Positions 24,848 through 33,372 of a stretch of 44,247 nucleotides of DNA are shown here, in pieces. The position numbers and the translations under genes were made by a program. Numbering within the stretch: the first letter of the stretch is position 1; each line of letters starts with the position of its first letter. The DNA is from JAWLBR01 sp041687495. GTDB taxonomy: Bacteria; Bacillota; Limnochordia; DTU087; JAAYGB01. The stretch covers positions 1 to 44,247 of the forward strand of contig JAWLBR010000014.1 of assembly GCA_041687495.1 (NCBI GenBank), written 5' to 3'. Under the pieces are notes generated by a model, which saw nothing but the letters and a program-made list of their open reading frames with translations, had not been told where the DNA came from and did no database searches.

Positions 24848-25672
24848 TTACAAATCGATGCCAATTCCAATTTGGTGTACTATCTCCTGGTCAACCTGAA
24901 CTGCCCAATCGACTATCCAAGCACCGCTGTGCACACCAACTCCCATGGTCCAGCGTTCCAGCTCAAAGTCTAGCCCTTTTGCTGCACCGATGCGAGCCAC
25001 AAGTCGCGAACTCAATTGGTACTGTGCTCCCAGCCGCAGCTCAGTGCCTGAATCAGTTACATCAACTAGGTCGGCAGCAAGCAGCAAGCCTTCAGCTGCG
25101 TGTCCGCTCAAACCTGCTGCCAAGACAGGCTCCGCATATCCGCTGGGCAAAGTTGCATAAGCATTCTGCACCGCGGCACCAAAGTTCAGTCCAGAACCCA
25201 AGTTGGCTACCATTCCTAAGTCAAGGGCGACCCCTTGTACGTCAGTATCCGATCCACTCATACTGTGGCGAACCCAGCGTACGGCCCCGCCAATGTATGC
25301 ACAGTTCCATTTGGCCGCCAACGTATACTGCACTTCATCAGCGGTGCTGACCCCGTCGGCACTGTAGCGCTGCCAGCCCAAAGCGCCGGCGCCTAGACCA
25401 TTGTCGGGCTGAAAGTAAGACCCAAATCCGCCTTTGATCTCTGGATCTCGGATCACCATAGATGTCTGTAATCTGGGAAGCTCGTAGGCAAAAATGCCGG
25501 CCGGATTATCCCACATGGCTCCCATCCCTACAACTGCTACCCCGGCACCACCCATACCAGCTGTTGCCGGGGTACTCAGCGAAGATGCCGCTGCGACGGG
25601 CCAGGTAAGGACCAGCACAGCCACCGCTACAGCGGCTGCTCCGCTGAGTCTTCCAGTTAACCAATGCAGCAT
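24848..25672 (-). CDS. Predicted outer-membrane beta-barrel protein (PorV/FadL/UPF0164-like)
   Basis: 274 aa. Signal peptide (1-29, ending VAAA). Right after it GMGGAGVAVVGMGAMWDNPA (about 39-58) resembles the start of PorV/FadL-type barrels, where xNPA closes the lumen plug. The rest alternates short amphipathic strands rich in Gly and aromatic residues and ends GIGIDL. The substrate is unknown. It follows the YjbH-like barrel gene by 32 bases and is the last gene before a terminator; lpxD is upstream. The ATG follows GGGAGG at a somewhat long distance. Confidence 0.65.
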   Translation of the reverse strand: MLHWLTGRLSGAAAVAVAVLVLTWPVAAASSLSTPATAGMGGAGVAVVGMGAMWDNPAGIFAYELPRLQTSMVIRDPEIKGGFGSYFQPDNGLGAGALGWQRYSADGVSTADEVQYTLAAKWNCAYIGGAVRWVRHSMSGSDTDVQGVALDLGMVANLGSGLNFGAAVQNAYATLPSGYAEPVLAAGLSGHAAEGLLLAADLVDVTDSGTELRLGAQYQLSSRLVARIGAAKGLDFELERWTMGVGVHSGAWIVDWAVQVDQEIVHQIGIGIDL

Positions 25673-25704
25673 CGAGTCTCCGACCTCCCTGTCACCGAAA
25701 AGTC

Positions 25705-26352
25705 CTAGATTCGAGAGCGCAGCTGCAGACCAAAGCTAAAGGAATCCATGTCCTCCAGCATCAGCCGGACACTAAATCCACTGCTGAAAGCAAAATCGGC
25801 TCCCACATTCAAGGCCGATCCATCCCACTCGCCCATCAAAGTGGTCATCGGAGTGTGCATTCTCCGCTCAGAGGTCGATACAGTGACAGGGTTAAGGACC
25901 TTGCTGACGCCGGCAAATAGGCCATTGACCCTCCCTTTGCCAATGCCGAGATGTCCCCGCACTCCCAGTCCACCTAAGTATTTGCTGGCTACCATGTAGT
26001 ACGTGTTGCTGTCCACGCCACTGACACCGATCGCCACTGCTGGAGTTTGAGCAGTCTCTTCGGTCAAAGCAACTTTCACGTTGGCGGAGAGCTTCGTGTC
26101 CTTGTTGAGTCCATGGACCCCAATCCCAGCTTCCAGCGCGTCCAGAACACCGTAGGTGGCAGTGAGCGCAGCGTGGCTCCGCTCTTGGTGGAGGCCAAGG
26201 TCCAAACGCTGCACTGGGTTGACATCAGCCGTAGGGATGTTCAAGAGTCCTGTAGGGCCCCAAGAGGTTGACGCTGCCACCGCCATGGTGGTCATTCCCA
26301 TCCAAGCCGCCAAAAGTACAAACAAACTCATGGTCAAGTATCTAGCTCGCAT
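25705..26352 (-). CDS. YjbH-domain outer-membrane protein
   Basis: 215 aa. Signal peptide (about 1-28, ending AVAA), then SWGPTGLLNIPTADVNPVQR, the conserved opening of YjbH-type barrels linked to exopolysaccharide secretion. The rest reads as alternating strands (GLHQERSHAALTATYGVLDA, FSVRLMLEDMDSFSFGLQLR). It is much shorter than E. coli YjbH (about 700 aa), so it is a single small barrel. I start at ATG 26350-26352, which follows AAGGAGG; an alternative start nine codons upstream lacks one. It lies between lpxD and the PorV-like gene. Confidence 0.7.
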   Translation of the reverse strand: MRARYLTMSLFVLLAAWMGMTTMAVAASTSWGPTGLLNIPTADVNPVQRLDLGLHQERSHAALTATYGVLDALEAGIGVHGLNKDTKLSANVKVALTEETAQTPAVAIGVSGVDSNTYYMVASKYLGGLGVRGHLGIGKGRVNGLFAGVSKVLNPVTVSTSERRMHTPMTTLMGEWDGSALNVGADFAFSSGFSVRLMLEDMDSFSFGLQLRSRI

Positions 26353-26387
26353 TTTATCCTCCTTCACAGTTCCAAACAAGTCCCGTG

Positions 26388-26471
26388 TTAGCCTTGCCGA
26401 TGATCCCGCGGTGCCACTCTAGGCCGGCAATAGCGAAGGGGCATCAGATCAACGGCTAGGTACTTAACCAT
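26388..26471 (-). CDS. Possible 27-aa peptide between lpxD and the YjbH-like gene
   Basis: An ATG preceded by GGAG at 6 bases opens a 27-codon frame (MVKYLAVDLMPLRYCRPR and on) ending in TAA, in the 180-base gap between lpxD and the YjbH-like gene. Basic, one Cys, no recognised motif. Low-confidence call based only on the ribosome site and position. Confidence 0.25.
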   Translation of the reverse strand: MVKYLAVDLMPLRYCRPRVAPRDHRQG

Positions 26472-26533
26472 GATTTCTCCAACCGTCTTTTGTTTTCCTG
26501 TCCTGTTTGTCAGTGCTACCGACAACCTAGATG

Positions 26534-27565
26534 TCAGTTTCTGGCCAAGTGGTCTTTCAGTTCCTCCAGCTCTGTCTCTAACTGTTTGACCCGCTTGATC
26601 AACTCGGGAATCTTGCGCTGGGAAGCGATCGCCCGCATCGCTTCTTTGTGTGGTCGGGCTGGGTATCCGGAGACGAACTGACCTCCGGGCAGGTCAGAGA
26701 TAACCAAAGAGCGAGCAGCAACCACCGTATTGTCGCCGACCTTGAGATGACCGGCCACTCCGGACTGCCCAGCTAAAGTCACTCGATTGCCAATTGTACT
26801 GCTCCCAGCGACGCCGGTCAATGCGACGATCAGGCAATCCTCGCCAATCACAACGTTGTGCCCCACCTGCACCAGATTATCCAGTTTAGTGCCTCGTCCG
26901 ATTACCGTTTTGCCGCAGGTAGCCCGGTCGATGGTAACGTTAGCTCCGATTTCCACGTCGTCCTCAATTACTACTGTTCCAATCTGCGGTACCTTTTGCT
27001 GCTTACCGCTAACGGTTACAAAGCCGAATCCATCTCCCCCGATTACCGCACCTGGCTGGATGATTACGTTCTTACCCACAGTGACAAACTCCCGTAGAAC
27101 CACGTTAGGATAGATGATGCTGCCGCTGCCGATTGTTGTGCCTTCGCCGACATAAACCCCTGGGTAGATAACCACATCGGATCCAATCTGCGCGTCGGGA
27201 GCAATCACTACATTAGCACCGACGGAAGTGCCTTCACCCACGTGCGCTCCTTCCCCAACCACAGCACTGGGGTGAATCCCCAGCTCTACGTGCAGCAAAG
27301 GGGCAAACTCACTCAGCAGGATGGCAAAGGCCATTCTGGGGTTAGCCGTGCGAATCAGCGGCTTGTCCACCCCCTTCACATCCTGACCAACGAGCAGAGC
27401 CCCCGCTTTGCTACTCTGCGCAGAAGGCAGATGCTTCTCCTCCGCGACAAAGCTGATGTCACCGGGGCCAGCATCCTCCAAAGACGCAATTCCACTAATC
27501 TTGAGCTCAGGATCGCCTACAACCTTTCCATCCACAACCTTAGCCAACTCATCAAGCGTGTACAT
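26534..27565 (-). CDS. lpxD: UDP-3-O-acylglucosamine N-acyltransferase LpxD
   Basis: 343 aa, third lipid A step: N-acylation of UDP-3-O-acylglucosamine. N-terminal uridine-binding domain (1-~95; YTLDELAKVVDGKVVGDPEL), then hexapeptide beta-helix (about 97-300) with GGDGFGFV, IGANVTIDRA, KLDNLVQVGHNVVIGEDC, where the His of VGHN is the catalytic one, and a C-terminal coiled-coil helix (about 315-343). The start is ATG 27563-27565 with AAGGGTG upstream. An in-frame ATG 16 codons earlier lies inside the preceding terminator and is rejected. The YjbH-like and PorV-like barrels follow. Confidence 0.95.
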   Translation of the reverse strand: MYTLDELAKVVDGKVVGDPELKISGIASLEDAGPGDISFVAEEKHLPSAQSSKAGALLVGQDVKGVDKPLIRTANPRMAFAILLSEFAPLLHVELGIHPSAVVGEGAHVGEGTSVGANVVIAPDAQIGSDVVIYPGVYVGEGTTIGSGSIIYPNVVLREFVTVGKNVIIQPGAVIGGDGFGFVTVSGKQQKVPQIGTVVIEDDVEIGANVTIDRATCGKTVIGRGTKLDNLVQVGHNVVIGEDCLIVALTGVAGSSTIGNRVTLAGQSGVAGHLKVGDNTVVAARSLVISDLPGGQFVSGYPARPHKEAMRAIASQRKIPELIKRVKQLETELEELKDHLARN

Positions 27566-27582
27566 CGCTTCACCCTTCCCAT

Positions 27583-27610
27583 GAAAAAGAACCGGAACAG
27601 GTCCGGTTCT
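27583..27610 (-). terminator. Rho-independent terminator after the OmpH-like lipoprotein
   Basis: A perfect 9-bp stem AGAACCGGA/TCCGGTTCT (27602-27610 with 27589-27597), loop of four, followed by TTTTT on the minus strand. It begins directly after the stop of the OmpH-like lipoprotein gene. Confidence 0.95.
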
Positions 27611-27618
27611 CATCTTCC

Positions 27619-28053
27619 CTACTTCAAGCGCTCAATAATCGGATCTGTAACATCCTCGCCCCCAAAGCGCACACTTTCTTGATACATAACTATGTCGATG
27701 TTTCGCTGCTGAACAACCTCTTTGAGAGCCGTGTTAATTTCGTTCTCTAGACGGCCTTCCAAGTCCTGCTTCAAGGTCAAGTACTCTTGGTAAATCTCTT
27801 TCTGCTTCTCCTCAGCTGCTTCTTCGTCTAGATCGGCAGTTTCTTCCTGCGCTCGGGCCTGAAGTTCCTCGAGCTTGTCGGCCAGCTGCTTTTGGTAACC
27901 CTGAGCCTTGGGGCTTTCCCGCACTATCTTTTCAATGTCGATGACTCCAATGTTCGAGCCTTGTTCGGCTAGACTGCAACCGCTGACAATCACTAGGCCG
28001 ACAACAGCCACTGCCAGTAAACCCCAACGCAAACTCTTTGCCCACTGCACCAT
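27619..28053 (-). CDS. OmpH/Skp-like lipoprotein
   Basis: 144 aa. Signal sequence with a lipobox-like VSGC (LAVAVVGLVIVSGCSLAEQG) suggests a lipid-anchored protein, unlike soluble Skp. IGVIDIEKIVRESPKAQGYQ is the OmpH start, then a charged coiled coil (about 50-105), and the end VVQQRNIDIVMYQESVRFGG followed by DVTDPIIERLK is the family's C-terminal strand. Skp-type proteins chaperone unfolded barrels to BamA. The ATG 28051-28053 follows GGGGG at 8 bases; a TTG seven codons upstream is less likely. It is flanked on both sides by terminators, so it is transcribed alone. Confidence 0.85.
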   Translation of the reverse strand: MVQWAKSLRWGLLAVAVVGLVIVSGCSLAEQGSNIGVIDIEKIVRESPKAQGYQKQLADKLEELQARAQEETADLDEEAAEEKQKEIYQEYLTLKQDLEGRLENEINTALKEVVQQRNIDIVMYQESVRFGGEDVTDPIIERLK

Positions 28054-28084
28054 AGTTTTCCCCCTAGCACACAAATTGGAGACT

Positions 28085-28120
28085 GAAATAAATCAAGGGT
28101 GAAGCTAAAAGCTTCACCCC
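28085..28120 (-). terminator. Terminator after the GH4 glycosidase gene
   Basis: A perfect 9-bp stem GGGTGAAGC/GCTTCACCC (28111-28119 with 28097-28105), loop of five, then TTGATTTATTT on the minus strand. The T run is interrupted, so efficiency may be moderate. Confidence 0.8.
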
Positions 28121-28209
28121 GTAGTCTAACCAATTCTTGTCTAGATATTGCAGGCTGGGGGACAACTTTCAATCATTCGACGTGTTTCTAAGCCCGCTCC
28201 ACCTAATCT

Positions 28210-29505
28210 TTAATTGTACTTAGGCAGCCAGTCCCCGTGGGCCTCAATCAAATCGTCTACTAGGCTGTAAATTTGATCGATGGTGAGTTCTGACGATGTA
28301 TGGGGATCCAGCATTGCTGCGTGGTAGATATACTCCTTCTTCAACGTCAGAGCAGCCTCGATGGTCAACAGCTGTACATTCACATTGGTCATATTCAAGG
28401 CAGCCAGTTGAGGTGGAAGCGCACCTACATGGCACGGAGTAACACCGCTGGCGTCCACCAGACAAGGCACCTCAACACAGGCATCGTCGGGCAAGTTGGT
28501 GATCAAGCCGGTGTTCATAACATTGCCGCCGATCTTGTAAGGCTGATCCGTCTCCATAGCCTCCATGATGTATGAAGCGTACTCATGGGTGCGTTGATGC
28601 TCGATGTCCTTGTTGTTGACCAACTGATCCCGCATGTCCTCCCAACGGGCAATTTGGTTCACACAACGCCGTGGATACTCGTCCAACGGAATGTTGAACT
28701 TCTCAATCAGTTCTGGGAACTGACTCTTGATAAAGTACGGCATGTACTCAGCATTGTGCTCACTAGATTCAGTTACGTAATACCCAAACCGCTTCATGAT
28801 CTCGTAACGAACCATGTCGTTGTGAGGAGTTTCCCGTTCAAGGGCCCGACGTTTGATCTCAGGGTACAGATCTTGTCCGTCGCGGGTGATCTCCAGCAAC
28901 CACGCCATGTGGTTAATACCGGCGATCTTCCACTGAACGTTCTCGGTATCCATCTCAAGACCCCGCAGTAAGTGCTCAGCACATGCTTGTACGCTGTGGC
29001 ACAGGCCAACGGTCTTAATGGAGGTCGCCCGCAACATGGCGCCAGTCAAAATAGCCATAGGGTTGGTATAGTTTAGGAACCACGCGTCAGGGCAGACCTC
29101 TTCCATATCCCTGGCGAAGTCCAGCATCACTGGAATAGTACGCAGTGCTCGGAAAATCCCACCGATACCAAGGGTATCTGCGATGGTCTGACGCAAACCG
29201 TACTTCTTTGGCACTTCAAAATCAATCACCGTACTAGGCTCATACCCGCCAACTTGAATGGCATTGACAACGTAGTCTGCCCCTTCCAGGGCCTTCTTTC
29301 GGTCCATATAAGCCACGATGTTAGCGTGACCGCCGCTGTTGGCATTGATGTTCTGCAGCATAGTCTCTGACTCTTTCAGCCGCTGCGGGTCGATGTCATA
29401 CAGAGCAATATGTGAATCCCGCAAAGCCGGAGTCATCATACAATCTCCGAGCACGTTCTTGGCAAAGACGGTGCTACCTGCACCCATAAACGTGATTTTT
29501 GGCAT
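28210..29505 (-). CDS. Glycoside hydrolase family 4 alpha-glycosidase (AglA/MelA-like)
   Basis: 431 aa, NAD- and Mn-dependent GH4 enzyme acting by oxidation-elimination. Rossmann start KITFMGAGSTVFAKNVLGD, NYTNPMAILTGA, the metal ligands C169 (GLCHSVQ) and H199 (INHMAW), and EHNAEYMPYF support the alpha-glucosidase/alpha-galactosidase branch. No signal peptide, so cytoplasmic. The ATG 29503-29505 follows GGGGAGGGG; the earlier GTG lies inside that site. It stands between OmpH-like genes, an unusual neighbourhood for a catabolic enzyme. No sugar transporter is seen in the window. Substrate anomer and sugar cannot be fixed by eye. Confidence 0.92.
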   Translation of the reverse strand: MPKITFMGAGSTVFAKNVLGDCMMTPALRDSHIALYDIDPQRLKESETMLQNINANSGGHANIVAYMDRKKALEGADYVVNAIQVGGYEPSTVIDFEVPKKYGLRQTIADTLGIGGIFRALRTIPVMLDFARDMEEVCPDAWFLNYTNPMAILTGAMLRATSIKTVGLCHSVQACAEHLLRGLEMDTENVQWKIAGINHMAWLLEITRDGQDLYPEIKRRALERETPHNDMVRYEIMKRFGYYVTESSEHNAEYMPYFIKSQFPELIEKFNIPLDEYPRRCVNQIARWEDMRDQLVNNKDIEHQRTHEYASYIMEAMETDQPYKIGGNVMNTGLITNLPDDACVEVPCLVDASGVTPCHVGALPPQLAALNMTNVNVQLLTIEAALTLKKEYIYHAAMLDPHTSSELTIDQIYSLVDDLIEAHGDWLPKYN

Positions 29506-29625
29506 GGTGCCCCTCCCCACTGTCTACCTATAGTCCATCGAGCAGAGCAGCCCTATGCTCGCTACCCTATCCGACTAACATGGAGATTCTGCGTTTGGGA
29601 CTGCATCCCTGCCAAGAACCGGATT

Positions 29626-30813
29626 TCACTGGATCTGATTCATCTTCTGAATCACGGCATCGGTCACATCAACCTGATCCAACGCCATCTCACCATCGGC
29701 CAAAACCGCTTGCAGCCTACGCTGCCCGGCTACCCTGGCCGCAGCTTCCTTGACGTCAGCCATGATGGTCTCTTCTAGGCTTTCGACCTGTCTTTTCAGA
29801 TCATGCTCGATGGACTTCTGCATCTGGACTGTCTGAGACGATACCACGCCTTCATCGACCAGCGACTGGGCCAAAGCGCCATCGATCCGGGACAGCGTTT
29901 GCTCCCGGCCTGTCATCGCCGCTGTCAAAGCATCTTCCTTTACCTTGACGTACCGATTTAGATTGGACTCCGCTTGTCTTCTAGCTGCGTCCAACTGCTG
30001 CTGTACATCCCGGTTGATTTTCGCCTCAATACTCTTGAGCTCTTTTTCGTAATCAGCAGCCACCTGTTTCGTCTTTTCATCTAGCAATGCGTTATAATGG
30101 TTATTGAGCTCAGACACTTCTTGCTCCATTTCCGCCTGCAAAGTTCGAAGCTGCTCAGCCTTTTCCTCCCTCTCAGCGCTGCTAAGGCGAGCTAAGACTA
30201 GCTCGACCTGAAGGTTCAGAATCTTCTTCTGGTAGCGGGTCTTGAGTGAATCAGCCTTCTCGTTCAGCTCGGTCTCCAGCTGCTTAGCCAAAGCCTCTTG
30301 TTTTTCCCGCACCTTGGCTGCCTGCGCTTGCTTCGTGCTTTCCCACTGCTTTTCCGCCTCGGCCGCGATGGACTTTTCTGTCTTCTCCAGTTCAGTTTGC
30401 ACGCTGCCTGTGTACCGCTCGATATCTGCCGCAACTTGATCCTGCAGCGCTTCGGTCTGATCACTTTGCAGCGATCCCGCCCACTCCTGGTAAGCAGCGG
30501 GGTCCATGTCAGCCAACACCTGAGCTACATAGTTATCCCAGCGACTTGTCTCCGTCTGCAGCTGTGTCTGCACCCGTTTCAGCTTTGGGTAGAGGGAGTG
30601 GCGCTGCATAGCCGCAGCAATGTCTACGTAGCCAACTCCGCCGGCACTGGGACCCGCTGCTAGACTTGCAGTCTTATCCCGCAGGACAGCGGTGCCGCTC
30701 CTAGGTGCTGAAGCAAATATCCCGCCGGTTAACACACCCAGCACAACAACTGCTCCCAACACCCGGATTAGCCGCCGCAGAGACGGGTCTTGAGGAAGCC
30801 GTAGCTTGATCAT
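29626..30813 (-). CDS. Extended OmpH/Skp-like coiled-coil envelope protein
   Basis: 395 aa. One N-terminal hydrophobic segment (about 17-36; signal anchor or signal peptide), GVGYVDIAAAMQRHSLYPKL (about 59-78), matching the OmpH entry strand, then a very long charged coiled coil (about 85-345), and a C-terminal piece RRLQAVLADGEMALDQVDVT (about 367-386) then DAVIQKMNQ, matching the OmpH exit strand. It is more than twice the size of Skp (about 160 aa), so its tentacles would be about three times longer. The ATG follows GGGGGAGATGAG, 12 bases after the short ompH gene, clearly the same operon. Confidence 0.75.
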   Translation of the reverse strand: MIKLRLPQDPSLRRLIRVLGAVVVLGVLTGGIFASAPRSGTAVLRDKTASLAAGPSAGGVGYVDIAAAMQRHSLYPKLKRVQTQLQTETSRWDNYVAQVLADMDPAAYQEWAGSLQSDQTEALQDQVAADIERYTGSVQTELEKTEKSIAAEAEKQWESTKQAQAAKVREKQEALAKQLETELNEKADSLKTRYQKKILNLQVELVLARLSSAEREEKAEQLRTLQAEMEQEVSELNNHYNALLDEKTKQVAADYEKELKSIEAKINRDVQQQLDAARRQAESNLNRYVKVKEDALTAAMTGREQTLSRIDGALAQSLVDEGVVSSQTVQMQKSIEHDLKRQVESLEETIMADVKEAAARVAGQRRLQAVLADGEMALDQVDVTDAVIQKMNQIQ

Positions 30814-30825
30814 CTCATCTCCCCC

Positions 30826-31272
30826 CTATCCAGAAACTTCTGCCAGCACCGCATCTGTCAGATCGCGGCCGCCATACAAAACCAACTGATTGGCATTGTC
30901 AATTACAGCTGTCACTCCGTACTCGTCAGCCACCCGCTCGATGGCAGCCTGTATTGCCTCAATCCGAGGCTGAACCAAATCACCTTTCAAGGCATCCAGT
31001 TCTACCTGGTATTCCTGTCTCAATCCGTCAACGGCCGCCACCCGTTCTTCCGCAGGCAGTTCGGCTGTCTGGGCGATCTTTTCGTCCAGTTCGTCCTGGA
31101 GGCGAAGAGTCTCAGATTCCAGGGATTCCTGCACCGCAGCCCTAACATACTCATCCATCAATCGTTGCGAGTCAACGAACCCCACTTGATCACTTGGCGA
31201 CCAGTACAGCAGGCACCCTGCCCCCAGCAGTACGACAACACCCAGTAATGCGTAAATCCACTTTTTTTCCAC
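30826..31272 (-). CDS. OmpH/Skp-like periplasmic chaperone, membrane-anchored
   Basis: 148 aa. Hydrophobic N-terminus (about 5-22; IYALLGVVVLLGAGCLLY), possibly an atypical lipobox or an uncleaved anchor. VGFVDSQRLMDEYVRAAVQE starts the OmpH fold, followed by a coiled coil and a final IERVADEYGVTAVIDNANQL then YGGRDLTDAVL, the OmpH C-terminal strand pair. The start is GTG 31270-31272 after GGGGGA. The frame is open 93 codons further, but that stretch covers the promoter at 31363 and the bamA terminator, so it is not coding. It lies downstream of bamA and upstream of the long OmpH-like gene. Confidence 0.85.
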   Translation of the reverse strand: MEKKWIYALLGVVVLLGAGCLLYWSPSDQVGFVDSQRLMDEYVRAAVQESLESETLRLQDELDEKIAQTAELPAEERVAAVDGLRQEYQVELDALKGDLVQPRIEAIQAAIERVADEYGVTAVIDNANQLVLYGGRDLTDAVLAEVSG

Positions 31273-31362
31273 GGCGCATCCCCCTCTCTGTTTTTGCTGA
31301 CAGCGACAATGAGCGCCGCCAATCCCGCCAGCATCTCTGTCTCCTTTTGAGACAGCATGCCC

Positions 31363-31392
31363 ATTATACCAACCGATGCAGTGTATGGACAA
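31363..31392 (-). promoter_or_regulatory. Promoter for the OmpH-like operon
   Basis: The minus strand reads TTGTCC, 18 bases, then TATAAT preceded by TGG (extended -10) and followed by GGGC. The expected start is near 31356, giving a roughly 85-base leader that contains a 7-bp hairpin (CTGTCTC/GAGACAG) whose 3' arm overlaps AAAGGAG. Confidence 0.75.
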
Positions 31393-31434
31393 CACCTGCA
31401 AGCTTCCAGAACTGCCCACTCCATCCCCCGTAGA

Positions 31435-31474
31435 CAAAAAAAGACTGGCCTCCCTTAATGCAGGAAGGCCAGTC
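31435..31474 (-). terminator. Rho-independent terminator of bamA
   Basis: A stem of at least 9 perfect bp (GACTGGCCT/AGGCCAGTC, 31466-31474 with 31443-31451, extended inward by further pairs), then seven T on the minus strand; 16 bases after the bamA stop. Confidence 0.95.
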
Positions 31475-31489
31475 CCTTGTCCTCTACTT

Positions 31490-33160
31490 CTAGAACATCT
31501 GTCCGATACTAAAGTAGAAGTTGCCATCATCATCGCCCAAGCCATAATCAAAGCGCATTACACCCAACGGAGTATCAATGCGAAGTCCAGCACCATATCC
31601 GACGTTCAGATCTCCTAAGCTGGCTGACTCACCGGAATTCCAAGCATTACCGGCATCGGCAAACAATACTCCATGGAATGCGTCCTTGATCTGGAAGCGG
31701 TACTCAGAATTCACGACCAACTTCCGTTCGCCGGTGAAATCACCGTAGTCGTAACCTCGGACTGTCTCTGCACCACCCACACGGAATTTCTCTTGGTCAG
31801 GGATGCTATCTCCGGTCATGAGCCCACCAGAGACCCGAAACGCCAAGGCCTGGTTGTTACTGCCGACCTTAAGGTACTTGCTGTAATCGGCCTGATACTT
31901 CACAAACTCACTGTCTCCCCCAAGCAAGTAACCTGCGACTTCTGTCGACAGGCGAAGCTTGTACCCATCGGTGGGGAAGAAGGGATGGTTGGAAGTGTTG
32001 GTTAGGGTAGACAATCGCACACTGCGGGTGTTGAATGTCTCTTCATCGGTGGTAACTTTCTCTACCTTGGTGGTCAAGTATCCCCGGGTTGTTTCAGTCA
32101 ACGGACGTCCCAAGGTTACATCGCCACCAAAAGTCCTGGCCTCATAGACTTCCTTGCTGCCATCAGCCCGAATCAACTCTCGGCTGTTGTGGTAGATATT
32201 AGCCCCGATAGAAGTTCCCTTTTCATCAAGGTATGGCTCGTAAAATCCAACGTCATATGACGTCTTAGTTTTGCCGAACTCCCAGCGGAAGTTCACCCGT
32301 TGTCCGTTGCCAAGAAAGTTCTCATCGGCAACGTCCACATAACCGATCATCCCTTCGTTGGAACTGTAACCGACGCCACCGGTGAACACTGCAGTCTTGC
32401 GTTCTTTCACCTTGACGGTCAAGATAACATCATCCGGGTTGTCGCCAGGCTCGATCTCTCGGCTGACTTCATCGAAGTATCCCAACATCAGAACTCGATG
32501 CAACCCCTTGTTGAGCTCCTCCAAGTTGAGGACATCACCAGGCTTGATGGGCAGTTCCCTGGTAATCACGTGATCGTTAGTCTTCTCGTTGCCACTGACT
32601 TTGATCTGGGAAACCCGCTTCTCCTCCAGAACAATGTTTACTTCTCCAGTCTCTGGCGAGACACTGGCGTCAGCCACACGAATAGGGATACCAAACTCCT
32701 GCAAAGCCCGCTCTGGCAGAACCGAATTCAAATCCTCCCGCAGAGCATTGATGTTCAGCACTTTGCCTGACTGAGTATTCATGTGTGCAGCGAGCTCATC
32801 CACCGGAAGTACATCGTTCTCAATGGTCACCGCGGAAACTACCGGGTTCTCCACCACTTTGAAAATCACCCGGACTCCATCGGCAACAGAAGTCAACCGG
32901 GCAGGTTCAATACTCCAAAAGTAACCTGAATCAAACAAAGTCTTGCGGTCAGCCTCCACGGCTTCCTCGCTAACTGGCTCGCCAACCTTAGTCTTGGTTA
33001 CATACTGCATCAGCTCAGACTCATCCACCCGATTTGTGCCCTCAAAGACAATCTCCTGCACTACTGGTTCTTGGGCAGTAACAGCACTGGATAGTGTGAG
33101 GATGAGTAGAAATGAGACCATGACCGCGGCGAGCGCCGCCGATTTCCCTGTACGAATCAC
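31490..33160 (-). CDS. bamA: Outer-membrane protein assembly factor BamA
   Basis: 556 aa. Signal peptide (about 1-29, ending AVTA). Three POTRA domains can be set out (about 34-106, 107-181, 182-256), fewer than the five of E. coli, then a barrel (about 257-556) with the conserved VRGY of loop 6 (467-470) and a terminal Phe in FSIGQMF. BamA folds and inserts barrel proteins such as OmpM and LptD. The start is GTG 33158-33160 or the GTG just before it, after GAGGAGG; the nearby ATG is out of frame and stops at once. It lies 212 bases downstream of tamB and has its own terminator. Confidence 0.95.
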   Translation of the reverse strand: MIRTGKSAALAAVMVSFLLILTLSSAVTAQEPVVQEIVFEGTNRVDESELMQYVTKTKVGEPVSEEAVEADRKTLFDSGYFWSIEPARLTSVADGVRVIFKVVENPVVSAVTIENDVLPVDELAAHMNTQSGKVLNINALREDLNSVLPERALQEFGIPIRVADASVSPETGEVNIVLEEKRVSQIKVSGNEKTNDHVITRELPIKPGDVLNLEELNKGLHRVLMLGYFDEVSREIEPGDNPDDVILTVKVKERKTAVFTGGVGYSSNEGMIGYVDVADENFLGNGQRVNFRWEFGKTKTSYDVGFYEPYLDEKGTSIGANIYHNSRELIRADGSKEVYEARTFGGDVTLGRPLTETTRGYLTTKVEKVTTDEETFNTRSVRLSTLTNTSNHPFFPTDGYKLRLSTEVAGYLLGGDSEFVKYQADYSKYLKVGSNNQALAFRVSGGLMTGDSIPDQEKFRVGGAETVRGYDYGDFTGERKLVVNSEYRFQIKDAFHGVLFADAGNAWNSGESASLGDLNVGYGAGLRIDTPLGVMRFDYGLGDDDGNFYFSIGQMF

Positions 33161-33372
33161 CACATAACCTCCTCGCTTGCGATCGACTCCACTTGGAAGC
33201 CGAGCTCGAAAGCCCTGCCTCACTCCAAGCTGCCGTACCGGCTAAAAGTCTAACTGGTTGTCCACTCTTCACATAATTCGATCCGTAGTTTGGACATTCC
33301 TGCCGGCTGCTGCCAGGCATTTGGTGTAAATACCCATACAACTTTGGCACCGGCAGAAAATATCCCCAGAGG

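Noticed and set aside
26406..26419. T-box-like sequence GAGTGGCACCGCGG upstream of the YjbH-like gene (minus strand).
   Set aside because: It resembles the T-box antiterminator core, but the region is only about 180 bases, no specifier stem or terminator hairpin follows, and the downstream gene is not amino-acid related.
30093..30098. TATAAT on the plus strand.
   Set aside because: It lies inside the long OmpH-like gene with no plus-strand gene downstream and no -35.
31273..31551. A 93-codon extension of the short OmpH-like gene.
   Set aside because: It covers the bamA terminator and the operon's own promoter, and does not resemble any OmpH sequence.
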